A stretch of DNA of 64,000 bases from positions 62,001 to 126,000 of the forward strand of contig CAYJPN010000006.1 of assembly GCA_964372115.1 (NCBI GenBank), in the 5' to 3' direction. Of the stretch, positions 51,563 through 59,698 are shown piece by piece; positions within the stretch are counted from its first letter, which is position 1; each line of letters begins with the position of its first letter. Source of the DNA: CG2-30-36-16 sp964372115. GTDB taxonomy: Bacteria; Bacteroidota; Ignavibacteria; Ignavibacteriales; Ignavibacteriaceae. A model generated the notes under the pieces. That model was given only the letters and a program-made list of their open reading frames with translations, made no database searches and was not told the origin of the DNA. Made by a program: the position numbers and the translations under genes.

Positions 51563-52896
51563 AAGTTGTTACGTAAAAATACCAGCGTAAATTTTGTTCC
51601 TTCCCACTTTTTGCTTTCCACAAGAATTTTTATTTTGTTAAGGTCACAGAATTTTTTAACTAATGCGAGACCCAGCCCGTTACCTTCGTACCGGCGCGAG
51701 TAGCCCTGATGCTCCTGCCTGAAAGGTTCAAATATATTTGATAAAAATTCTTTGCCAATTCCTATTCCCTCATCCTCAAAAATAATTGAGAGTTTTTTAT
51801 TAATACATTTAGTTGTGATTTTTACTGTTCCTTTATCTGAAAATTTTATTGAATTTTCCAATAAATTAATAAAAATTTGCTTAATTGTGTATTCATCCAA
51901 AAATGCATCATAGTCGGCGGCGGCATAAGACACTATTAAATTAATGCTTTTTTTCTTTGCCGGAAGAAAAAATTCTGCTATAGTTTCGTCCAGCATTACT
52001 TTTAGGTTAATTTGCTGCGGAAAATATTCATAAGTTCCTGCTTGAAGATCGGTCATATCGAGAATCAGATCAATAGTCCTTAATAAACGTTTTCCAGCCC
52101 GGTTAATAATATCAAAACTATCTCTCATCTCGCCTTGTAATTTGTTCTCAAACTCCTCTCGGATAAGTCCGGTAAAGTTCAGCAATGTGTTAACCGGTGT
52201 TCTAATTTCGTGAGATATTTGTGCAAAAAATTCCGATTTTATTTTTGCAGAATTTTCAGTTTCCCGAAGGGCGACACGTAATTTTTTCTCAGTTGCCAGT
52301 CTGGTTTTTACTTCTTTTTTCATTTTTTTTGCATTTTGATTTAATGCGTCGTACAAGCGTACATTCTCTAATCTGATGGCAATCTGGTTTGCGACAATTT
52401 TTAATTTTTCAAGTTCGGTGTCGGTAAATTCCCGCTTCGATTTTGTTATGTAAATACCGATAACGCCAAACTGTTTGCCGTTTACTTTTAAAGGCGCTCC
52501 GGCAAATGAAACAAACTTAAACTCATTTTTGTTTCGATTAAGCATATTAATTGTCACCGGATCGGCATTAACATCAAAAATTTTTACGGGTTTATCTGTG
52601 CTTAGCATTTTAAATGCAAGCCCTTTGTTTGAAGGTAAACTTAGAAGGAGATTTTCGGATTTTACCCCGATGCTGGCAAGTATAACCAATTTGTTTTTTT
52701 TAAGAATCCTGATTATACAAGCATCCGCATCGAAAATTTCTTTTACTCCCTTTACAACATGTTTACTCTGTGCCTCCAAATTGGAATCGGTTAAGACGTA
52801 ACTTGTTAGGCGCGTAATGTCCGGCAATTCCAGAATATTTAAGGAGTGCTTATCCATTTTTATACACGATAGACAATAATATTGATTGTGAATCAA
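51559..52896 (-). CDS. Cytosolic GAF-domain sensor histidine kinase
   Basis: The 445-residue protein has no transmembrane segment. A GAF domain (about 30-185) is followed by a coiled coil (KKMKKEVKTRLATEKKLR). A HisKA domain has the phospho-acceptor in FFAQISHEIRTPVN, and a HATPase domain has INLLENSIKFS (N box), FEDEGIGIG (G1) and GNGLGLALVKK (G2). An alternative ATG at 52857 (MDKHSLN) would remove 13 residues. It overlaps the ECF sigma gene and has no adjacent response regulator, so its partner is unknown. Confidence 0.88.
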   Translation of the reverse strand: MIHNQYYCLSCIKMDKHSLNILELPDITRLTSYVLTDSNLEAQSKHVVKGVKEIFDADACIIRILKKNKLVILASIGVKSENLLLSLPSNKGLAFKMLSTDKPVKIFDVNADPVTINMLNRNKNEFKFVSFAGAPLKVNGKQFGVIGIYITKSKREFTDTELEKLKIVANQIAIRLENVRLYDALNQNAKKMKKEVKTRLATEKKLRVALRETENSAKIKSEFFAQISHEIRTPVNTLLNFTGLIREEFENKLQGEMRDSFDIINRAGKRLLRTIDLILDMTDLQAGTYEYFPQQINLKVMLDETIAEFFLPAKKKSINLIVSYAAADYDAFLDEYTIKQIFINLLENSIKFSDKGTVKITTKCINKKLSIIFEDEGIGIGKEFLSNIFEPFRQEHQGYSRRYEGNGLGLALVKKFCDLNKIKILVESKKWEGTKFTLVFLRNNL

Positions 52897-53105
52897 AACA
52901 TTTATTTAAATATACTAATAAAAAATTTCTTGCAAGCTATGATGAAGGGTAACCGGGTCCAAAAACCAGAATAAAAAATTTGTCATTTTTTTAGGACCAA
53001 GATGGCAATGCAAATTTTTGTTTGGCAGGTTTTATAAAAAAACAAAATGCTTTACTTATATAAAAATCTCTCCCCGGAAGGAGAGAGATTTTTATCAATA
53101 ATTAA

Positions 53106-54326
53106 TTAATCCTGCTCGTAAGCAATTTCGCCGTGCAGCGAGCTGTCGAGTCCGGCTTCTTCTTCTTCGCGTGTTACTTTTACAGGAGTTATAAGATTGA
53201 TTACTTTTAACATTACATATGTAAAAACAAAGCAATAAATACAAACAACAAGAACAGAAACTAATTGTGTTAAAAAGAATGAGAATCCTCCGCCAAGCAG
53301 CAGACCGTTTGTTGTTACCATCGGGTTAACAGCACTGCTGGCAAATAAACCGAGAAGAATTACACCAAGTGTACCACCAACACCGTGCACTCCCCAAACA
53401 TCGAGAGCATCATCCCAGTGCAGTTTGTTTTTTAGCGCAACCGCAAAATAACAAACAACGCCGGCAGAAACTCCAATTAACACAGCATGTTGAATTGTTA
53501 CAAAACCAGCCGCGGGCGTAATTGTAGCGAGACCGGCAACAGCGCCCGTTAATAACCCAACAAACTTTGGTTTTTTCTCAAGTATCCATGCAAGTATGAG
53601 CCAGGTAATTGCGGCGAATGATGCAGCTACATCTGTGTTTAAAAAAGCTGTTACGGTAATAGTGTCAACTTTTAATTCGCTGCCCGCGTTAAATCCATAC
53701 CACCCGAACCATAACAACCCGGTACCGAGTGCAACCAACGGGATGCTGTGAGGACCCCGTTCAATTATATTTCGTTTCCCAACATAATAAACTGAAGCGA
53801 GTGCCGCCATACCAGCGCTTGCGTGGACTACAATACCACCGGCAAAATCCAGCACGCCCATTTCAGCAAGAAGCCCGCCGCCCCAAACCATATGAACAAG
53901 CGGGAAGTAGACAAAAAATAACCATAATGTTAAAAACATCAAATAAGCAGGGAAACGTACACGGTTTGTAAATGCGCCGCTTATAAGCGCAGGTGTAATA
54001 ATTGCGAACATCATTTGATAAGCTACAAAAACATACAGCGGAATATCGCTGTTACCAAAAAATGTAGAATTTAAATTTGTACCCATTAAAAAAGCCAAAT
54101 CAAAATTCCCGATTACTTCACCCTGCCCACCGCTAAAGCATAATGAGTAACCAACAACAAACCAGATTACGGTCGTCCATCCGAGCGAAACAAAACTTTG
54201 AATCATTATTGCCAAAACATTTTTTCTTCCGACCAAACCGCCGTAAAAAAAAGCAAGACCCGGGGTCATTAACATAACAAGACTTGTTGCAACAAGCATA
54301 AAGCCGGTGCTGCCAGTATCAAACAT
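53106..54326 (-). CDS. amtB: Ammonium transporter (Amt family)
   Basis: The 406-residue protein has about 11 transmembrane helices. The twin-His pore residues are in VVHASAGMAAL and VWGVHGVGGTLG, and family motifs FYGGLVGRKN and GPHSIPLVALGTGLLWFGWYGFNAGS are present. It conducts ammonium across the inner membrane. No glnK/PII gene lies next to it, which is unusual for amt operons. It is 22 bp downstream of an outer-membrane barrel gene. Confidence 0.95.
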   Translation of the reverse strand: MFDTGSTGFMLVATSLVMLMTPGLAFFYGGLVGRKNVLAIMIQSFVSLGWTTVIWFVVGYSLCFSGGQGEVIGNFDLAFLMGTNLNSTFFGNSDIPLYVFVAYQMMFAIITPALISGAFTNRVRFPAYLMFLTLWLFFVYFPLVHMVWGGGLLAEMGVLDFAGGIVVHASAGMAALASVYYVGKRNIIERGPHSIPLVALGTGLLWFGWYGFNAGSELKVDTITVTAFLNTDVAASFAAITWLILAWILEKKPKFVGLLTGAVAGLATITPAAGFVTIQHAVLIGVSAGVVCYFAVALKNKLHWDDALDVWGVHGVGGTLGVILLGLFASSAVNPMVTTNGLLLGGGFSFFLTQLVSVLVVCIYCFVFTYVMLKVINLITPVKVTREEEEAGLDSSLHGEIAYEQD

Positions 54327-54348
54327 ATTTTTTCTCCATTAATAATAA

Positions 54349-55095
54349 TTAGAAACTTAAACTAAAAACTAAATAAGCAATTTCTGCCTTCGGGTTTGCT
54401 ATAAAACTAACTGCCGCTGGTAAGGAAAACTCATCGGTTATTTTTACAGATTTAGCCGCTTTTACACCAAGATTAATGACGTTAAATTTCTCGGTGCCGT
54501 AAAATCCCGGATTGTCTTTACTGCCGCCTGCAGCGCCCGCAAAAACATTTAAGCCGATATCTTCAACTGCGAATGGATAGCCGATTTCGAAGTATGAATT
54601 ACTTCCGGCATCATTATAAAAATTATAATAACCGCTCAGGGTTATTGGGAAAGATTTTGTGCCGGTAAAAATTATACCTGCTTCCACAAGATGAGCGCCC
54701 GGTCCGGCAGGATCATTATAATTTTTAAAATTGCCCCACTTAATGCCTGCATGCGGAAAATAATAATCGGTTAAAATTGCAGTAACCGAGGCGTCGTCAC
54801 CTGCATCAATTTTATAACTTAACCAGGTATCAATCTCCTGGCTGAAAGCATAATTATCATCTGTAGTATTGTTGCTGTTGAGACTGTACGAACCCCAAAC
54901 ACCTGCTGCCGCGTTACCGAAACTTAGGGAAAAGGCTGGCTGTATGTTTACGGCATCATTTATATTTAAACCGCGCCAGATGTATCGGCTAACCAAATCG
55001 CCGCCGGCAGAAATAGAAAAGGATTGCGGAAAAACTTGAAGTGATGTGAAAAGTAGAAAGGAAAAAAACAAAATAATTTTATACTTTTGATGCAT
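54349..55095 (-). CDS. TorF-like putative outer-membrane barrel/porin
   Basis: The 248-residue protein has a signal peptide (about 1-23). The following strand pattern resembles the TorF/Gcw-chp putative porins: SISAGGDLVSRYIWRGLNIN, AAGVWGSYSLNS, EIDTWLSYKI, then a terminal aromatic strand (EIAYLVFSLSF). Members are often next to amt genes, as here. A role in ammonium or small-solute entry is inferred from linkage. Confidence 0.75.
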   Translation of the reverse strand: MHQKYKIILFFSFLLFTSLQVFPQSFSISAGGDLVSRYIWRGLNINDAVNIQPAFSLSFGNAAAGVWGSYSLNSNNTTDDNYAFSQEIDTWLSYKIDAGDDASVTAILTDYYFPHAGIKWGNFKNYNDPAGPGAHLVEAGIIFTGTKSFPITLSGYYNFYNDAGSNSYFEIGYPFAVEDIGLNVFAGAAGGSKDNPGFYGTEKFNVINLGVKAAKSVKITDEFSLPAAVSFIANPKAEIAYLVFSLSF

Positions 55096-55331
55096 AAATT
55101 TATTCCTTTATGAAAGTGAGAAAATAAAACGAATAAATGGTTTAAAACCATTCATTCACTACAACAATATTAAAGTACGACAGATAATTCCATTGGAGAA
55201 TCAACAAGAGCGGCATTTATGTCATGAACGGGTAAAATACTTTTGATTAGCAAACTAAACGATATAAATTTGAAGTACATTAATAGAGATTTAATTATTT
55301 TTTGTAAAAACAAATTGTTCCCGGCAGAGTA

Positions 55332-56096
55332 ATGAAAAAAATTTTAGTTATTGAAAGCGGGGAAGAAAAAAACGGAATTCAAAATATTTTAAATTCTGCC
55401 GAATACACCATATATCAATCTGCCAACGAAATTGACGGTGTTAAAATTGCTTATTGTTACCTGCCCGATATGATAATTTGCAATGTGGAACCACCCGAAA
55501 AAGAATTAAAAATTGTTCAAAAGTTAAACGACAATCCCGTAACCGAAACAATTCCGTTAATAATGATTTCATCATGTACTAAAACATTCCATTACCGAAA
55601 AATTATGGAAGCCGGAGCTGATGATTTTTTAAATAAACCGGTTGAATATGATTTTCTTTTGAATTCTATTTCGAGAAGATTTAGAAAAATAGGTGCTTTA
55701 AAAGAAAAAATGCTTACAACGCTTACCAACGGTTTAACCGATTCTGAAACAAAACATAAGGGAGACGATCACATACTGGTTAAAATCGGCAACAAATTAA
55801 GACTTGTTGAATTTTCGAAAATCATTTGTATAACTGCCCAAAAAGAATACTCAAAGATATACACTGAAGACGCAAATAAAATTATAGTTAGAAAAAGCAT
55901 TAGAAACTGGTTAGATATTTTACCCGCGCAGGACTTTTTAAGGATTCATCGAGCTACCGTTGTAAATATTCATTTTATCGATAAAATAGAAAAGACCGGT
56001 TTACGTTCATATTCAGTTTATATAAAAACCATCCCCGATTCATTTCCACTAAGCCAGCGTTTTGCAAACGCAATGCGAAAAACATTTTCTCTGTAA
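55332..56096 (+). CDS. LytTR-type DNA-binding regulator with atypical receiver domain
   Basis: The 254-residue protein has a receiver-like domain (1-120) and a LytTR DNA-binding domain (about 150-254, DHILVKIGNKLRLVEFSKI, FLRIHRATVVNIHFID). In the receiver the usual phospho-acceptor Asp is replaced by Asn51 (PDMIICNVEPP). The acidic pocket is also altered (VIESGEE in place of VDDE-type residues). GADDFLNKP keeps the conserved Lys. It is probably a phosphorylation-independent regulator. Its targets are unknown. Confidence 0.85.
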   Translation: MKKILVIESGEEKNGIQNILNSAEYTIYQSANEIDGVKIAYCYLPDMIICNVEPPEKELKIVQKLNDNPVTETIPLIMISSCTKTFHYRKIMEAGADDFLNKPVEYDFLLNSISRRFRKIGALKEKMLTTLTNGLTDSETKHKGDDHILVKIGNKLRLVEFSKIICITAQKEYSKIYTEDANKIIVRKSIRNWLDILPAQDFLRIHRATVVNIHFIDKIEKTGLRSYSVYIKTIPDSFPLSQRFANAMRKTFSL

Positions 56097-56123
56097 CAAA
56101 TTCGAAAATATTTTTTAATAAAA

Positions 56124-56152
56124 GCAACTTTCCGTTTTTTTGTGCATCTTTA
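56124..56152 (+). promoter_or_regulatory. Promoter-like motif upstream of the TPR gene
   Basis: GCAAC (56124) and TGCATCTTTA (56143-56152) are 19 bases apart from start to start. The same two blocks with the same offset occur at 57420-57448 before the ECF sigma gene. The motif ends 19 bases before the ATG at 56172. Confidence 0.5.
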
Positions 56153-56171
56153 ATAAAAAGTATTGAAAGTT

Positions 56172-57416
56172 ATGTTAAAAATAGTTTGTGTTTTTGTAAT
56201 TATTTCATTTTCTCTTTCTGCCCAAAATTTTAGCAATAATTCCTATAGTTTGGATAAAAATTACGCGGAGAAAATTGAGAGGTTGAATACTCAAATAAAA
56301 AATGATTCATCCGGTGTTGATTTTTATTTTGAACTTGCCGGAGTTTATTTTTCATTAAATAAATTTCAACCGGCTGCTGAATTACTCCGAAAAGCCGCAA
56401 TTATCGATAAAAAAAATCCCGACTTATACTCGCAGCTTGGAACGGCTTATCTTGCCCTGGAACAATATTTCGAAGCAAAAGCAGCTTTCGAAACATCACT
56501 TGAACTTGATTCTTCAAATATTGGGGTAATGCTAAAAACCGGCAAAGTCTATTATGCTTTAAAAGAGTGGCGGAAAGGTAGGGCGCTTTTCAAAAAACTT
56601 ATAAAAATGGATGATTCGACCGCGAATTATTATGAACAGCTTGCTAAATTTGAAGAAGTGTTAAAAGAATATGATAATGCTATTGTTCATTATCAGATTG
56701 CAAATAATCTGAATAGCAAAAACATTAATACCATAATTAGGCTGAGCAGCTTATATTTTAAAACAGAACGAATAATATCAGCACTCCGCGTAGCAGACGC
56801 GAGTTTAAAGTATTATCCAGCTCATGCTGATGTATGGAGAATAAAAGCGGAAGCCCATTTTAAGTTGGAAGAATTTAATGAAGCGGCTCAAGCATACAAA
56901 ACAGCATTAGGTTTAGGCGATACTTCGGTAATTGTCTACCGAAATATCGGCATCTGTTTGTTTACACTTGATTCATTAGATGACGGAATAGCCTACCTCG
57001 ACACAGCATTCGCAAAAGACAAAAAGGATATTGTTACCGTACTTTATCTCGGGGCTTCCTACAAGGATAAGGGTGATATTGAAAACGCTTTAAAATATCT
57101 ATTGATGGTTGAAGATGTTTGGACGAACCGATATGTAATTGAGTCTTACATTCAGCTTGCGGCGCTTTATCAGCAACGGAAAGATTATGTGAAATCGATT
57201 GATTACTATAATAAAGCCATTCAAAAAGATCCGGAAAAAATTTCACTAAAATTCAGACTTGCTGCCGTTTATGACGAATATTATTCAGACAAACAAAAAG
57301 CATTGAATCTTTTCCTTGAGTACGCTGCTGATTCGGCTGCAGCCGACCCTGTTATGCTTAATTATGCGCGAAAAAGAATTGACGAAATAAAAGAAAAAAT
57401 ATTTTTTTCAAAATAA
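56172..57416 (+). CDS. Exported TPR-repeat protein
   Basis: The protein has a signal peptide (LKIVCVFVIISFSLSAQ) and a chain of about ten tetratricopeptide repeats covering the rest, for example NPDLYSQLGTAYLALEQYFEA and ADVWRIKAEAHFKLEEFNEA. TPR solenoids mediate protein-protein interactions; the partner is unknown. A TTG at 56163 would add three residues. ATG at 56172 is preferred because it starts a normal signal peptide. It may be co-regulated with the following ECF sigma gene. Confidence 0.83.
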   Translation: MLKIVCVFVIISFSLSAQNFSNNSYSLDKNYAEKIERLNTQIKNDSSGVDFYFELAGVYFSLNKFQPAAELLRKAAIIDKKNPDLYSQLGTAYLALEQYFEAKAAFETSLELDSSNIGVMLKTGKVYYALKEWRKGRALFKKLIKMDDSTANYYEQLAKFEEVLKEYDNAIVHYQIANNLNSKNINTIIRLSSLYFKTERIISALRVADASLKYYPAHADVWRIKAEAHFKLEEFNEAAQAYKTALGLGDTSVIVYRNIGICLFTLDSLDDGIAYLDTAFAKDKKDIVTVLYLGASYKDKGDIENALKYLLMVEDVWTNRYVIESYIQLAALYQQRKDYVKSIDYYNKAIQKDPEKISLKFRLAAVYDEYYSDKQKALNLFLEYAADSAAADPVMLNYARKRIDEIKEKIFFSK

Positions 57417-57419
57417 GAA

Positions 57420-57448
57420 GCAACATTTATATAGTTAATGCATCTTTA
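57420..57448 (+). promoter_or_regulatory. Promoter-like motif upstream of the second ECF sigma gene
   Basis: GCAAC (57420) and TGCATCTTTA (57439-57448) match the motif at 56124-56152 in sequence and spacing. It lies in the 44-bp gap between the TPR stop codon and the sigma start codon, consistent with an autoregulated promoter. Confidence 0.5.
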
Positions 57449-57460
57449 TAATAAAGAAGA

Positions 57461-57985
57461 ATGAAATTGCCGGCAAAAGATATAATTGAGTTTACACTCC
57501 TGTTTAATCGTAATAAAACGAAAGTGTATAACTATGTATTAAAAATGACTTCCGATAAAATGCTGAGCGAAGACATTGTGCAGAATGTTTTTCTTAAACT
57601 TTATGAAAATTTTAATTCGCTGCGGAATAAAGATGCGACAAAATATTGGATTTTTACTACTGCTCGTAATGAGGTATACAGCCTTATAAGAAGTAAAAAA
57701 GCGCATGTGGATCAGTTTAACGTTCTGGATTCTGATGAAATTGAAATTAAACAAGAATTTAATTTAGAGAATGAATACGAATTAAAAGAAACAAAAACAT
57801 TAATAATGGGTGAACTAAACATTATGCCCGCCGAGCAAAAAGATGTTTTTTTGCTAAAAGAATACGGCGGGTTTAGTTACAAGGAAATATCAACGCTGAT
57901 GAATATAGATGAAGGACGTGTTAAAAGCAGGTTGTTTAAAGTACGACAAAAATTGATCAATAAAATTTCAAGACTTGTGAAATAA
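57461..57985 (+). CDS. ECF RNA polymerase sigma factor
   Basis: The 174-residue protein has sigma-2 (KVYNYVLKMTSDKMLSEDIVQNVFLKLY, with YWIFTTARNEVYSLIR) and sigma-4 (LNIMPAEQKDVFLLKEYGGFSYKEISTLM, then GRVKSRLFKVRQKL). It is followed at 13 bp by a one-transmembrane protein with the position and shape of its anti-sigma factor, then by two TonB-domain proteins that may belong to its regulon. Confidence 0.92.
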   Translation: MKLPAKDIIEFTLLFNRNKTKVYNYVLKMTSDKMLSEDIVQNVFLKLYENFNSLRNKDATKYWIFTTARNEVYSLIRSKKAHVDQFNVLDSDEIEIKQEFNLENEYELKETKTLIMGELNIMPAEQKDVFLLKEYGGFSYKEISTLMNIDEGRVKSRLFKVRQKLINKISRLVK

Positions 57986-57998
57986 GGATTTTATAAAA

Positions 57999-58466
57999 AT
58001 GAAAAATGAAGAGTTAATTAGTTCGGTTGAATTATATTTTGATGGTGAACTCTCAAAAGATAAAGAACCGGTTTTATTTTCGTTATTGTCGCAAAATGAG
58101 GATGCGCGGTTATACTTTAAAGAGTTGCATTTTCTTCGCTCTGCTGTTATGGAAACCGAGGAACAGCTCCCTTTTGATGTAGAAGAAAAAATAATGTACT
58201 CCATTGTTTCAAAAGAAAGCAAACCAATAAAATTATTTTTTGCCGGGTGGCTGCCTTCAATTGCATACGCGGCAGCCTTAATAATGATTGTACTTTCTGC
58301 TGTTTTATTCTGGCAGATTTCCAACTATCAGGCAGAAGTGAAAACTATTTCCGAAAGGCTTGCGCAGCAAAACAGAACGATGGAATTAATTTTAAACAAT
58401 AGTTTTCCAACCACTGAAGTAGAACCAAAAAATCAAAACGAAATTATAATTAAAGCAAGTCTGTAG
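57999..58466 (+). CDS. Putative membrane-bound anti-sigma factor
   Basis: The 155-residue protein has a cytosolic N-terminal part resembling anti-sigma N-termini (LISSVELYFDGELSKDKEP, then LFSLLSQNEDARLYFKEL). One transmembrane segment follows (about 82-107, YAAALIMIVLSAVLFWQI) and a short periplasmic tail. There is no HxxxCxxC zinc motif. Assignment as the anti-sigma factor of the preceding gene rests on position and layout. Confidence 0.72.
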   Translation: MKNEELISSVELYFDGELSKDKEPVLFSLLSQNEDARLYFKELHFLRSAVMETEEQLPFDVEEKIMYSIVSKESKPIKLFFAGWLPSIAYAAALIMIVLSAVLFWQISNYQAEVKTISERLAQQNRTMELILNNSFPTTEVEPKNQNEIIIKASL

Positions 58467-58474
58467 GTAAAACG

Positions 58475-59230
58475 ATGAAAAATTGTATAATTATTTTAAT
58501 TGCTATGCTGCTATTTGCCGGATGTAAAAAAGAGAAAACCGGCATTCCTGAACAATTGAACAAGGCGGAATATAAAGTTGAAGTTGACTCAGTCCCGATG
58601 CCTGCGGGAGGAATGGCAGAAATTCAAAATAATGTTGTTTACCCGGTGGAAGCAAAAAACAAAGGTATATCCGGTAAAGTAATGGTTCTTGCTTTTATTG
58701 ATGAAAATGGGATAGTAGATAAAGTTGAAATACTTAATGGAAACGATTCACTTCTGAATAAAGCCGCCGCAGATGCGGTAAAAAAAACAAAATTTAATCC
58801 CGGAAAACTTAACAGTAAAAATGTAAAAACACAGATTGCCATTCCGATAGTTTTTAAGCTTGATAAAAGAGAAAAAACAAATAGTGTTAATAAAGACTCG
58901 CTCGAAAAAGTTTTGGAGAAAGAGCATCCCGAGTATTTATCAATTGCCGAAGAAATGCCTACAATTAAAGGGGGCATAACCGCTCTGTTGAAATATGTTC
59001 AGTATCCCGAAGAAGCAAAGAAAAAAGGAATAGAAGGAAAAGTTTATGTTTCGGTATTGATCGATGAAAACGGACACGTAGTTGAAGCTCGTTCGGTAAA
59101 AGAAGCAAATCCGCTTCTTATTGAGGCTGCGCTGAAGGCAGTAAAACAAACTCAGTTTGTTCCGGGAAAAGAAAAAGGTAAAAAAGTTAAAGTTCAAATT
59201 TTGATGCCGATAACATTCAAACTAAAATAA
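58475..59230 (+). CDS. Lipoprotein with two TonB C-terminal domains
   Basis: The 251-residue protein has a lipobox (MLLFAGC, Cys17) and two TonB_C-type domains (about 45-130 and 155-251). Each has the pattern YP-EAK--GI-GKV-V--(F/L)IDENG-V and ends IPIVFKL or MPITFKL. It lacks the N-terminal transmembrane helix and Pro-rich linker of classical TonB, so it cannot couple to ExbBD in the usual way. A periplasmic or outer-membrane-anchored role is inferred. It lies 8 bp after the putative anti-sigma gene. Confidence 0.83.
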   Translation: MKNCIIILIAMLLFAGCKKEKTGIPEQLNKAEYKVEVDSVPMPAGGMAEIQNNVVYPVEAKNKGISGKVMVLAFIDENGIVDKVEILNGNDSLLNKAAADAVKKTKFNPGKLNSKNVKTQIAIPIVFKLDKREKTNSVNKDSLEKVLEKEHPEYLSIAEEMPTIKGGITALLKYVQYPEEAKKKGIEGKVYVSVLIDENGHVVEARSVKEANPLLIEAALKAVKQTQFVPGKEKGKKVKVQILMPITFKLK

Positions 59231-59256
59231 TCTTAAATAATTAGAAAGGAACTACA

Positions 59257-59631
59257 ATGAAACAACTGCTAACAATTGCAGTAGGGATACTTCTATCCTT
59301 TATTGTGTCGGAGACTTCGTTTGCGCAGGACAAAGTGTATAGCGACCCTGAAGTAATGCCTGAAATAGTCGGAGGAATAAGTGCGCTTGCCGCTAACATT
59401 ACTTACCCCGAAGAAGCAAAAGAAAATAATGTTCAAGGTAAAGTGTTTATAAAAGTGGTATTAGATGAAAAAGGGGGAATAATAAGAACAGAAGTCGAAA
59501 AGAAAGTTAACCCGCTGCTCGACAAAGCCGCTTTAGATGCTGTGAGTAAAACAAAGTTTACTGCCGGCAAGGAAAAAGGTAAGGCTGTGAAATGTGAGAT
59601 AATAATACCGGTGGCGTTCAAACTAAAGTAA
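59257..59631 (+). CDS. Exported single TonB C-terminal domain protein
   Basis: The 124-residue protein has a cleavable signal peptide (about 1-23, ETSFAQ) followed by one TonB_C domain (ITYPEEAKENNVQGKVFIKV, VLDEKGGI, ending IIPVAFKLK). It closely resembles the second domain of the preceding lipoprotein, suggesting duplication. Like that protein it has no membrane anchor or Pro-rich region of an energy transducer. It is the last gene of the ECF sigma operon, before a terminator. Confidence 0.82.
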   Translation: MKQLLTIAVGILLSFIVSETSFAQDKVYSDPEVMPEIVGGISALAANITYPEEAKENNVQGKVFIKVVLDEKGGIIRTEVEKKVNPLLDKAALDAVSKTKFTAGKEKGKAVKCEIIIPVAFKLK

Positions 59632-59641
59632 TGCTGTAATT

Positions 59642-59680
59642 AAAAAACCTCCAAAGTGTACTGCACCTTGGAGGTTTTTC
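59642..59680. terminator. Bidirectional terminator between the TonB-domain and symporter genes
   Basis: AAAAACCTCCAA-x-GTG pairs with CAC-x-TTGGAGGTTTTT across a short loop, with A- and T-rich ends on the two sides. It serves the convergent ECF operon and the sodium:solute symporter gene. Confidence 0.88.
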
Positions 59681-59698
59681 TAAAAAAAATTAATTGGT

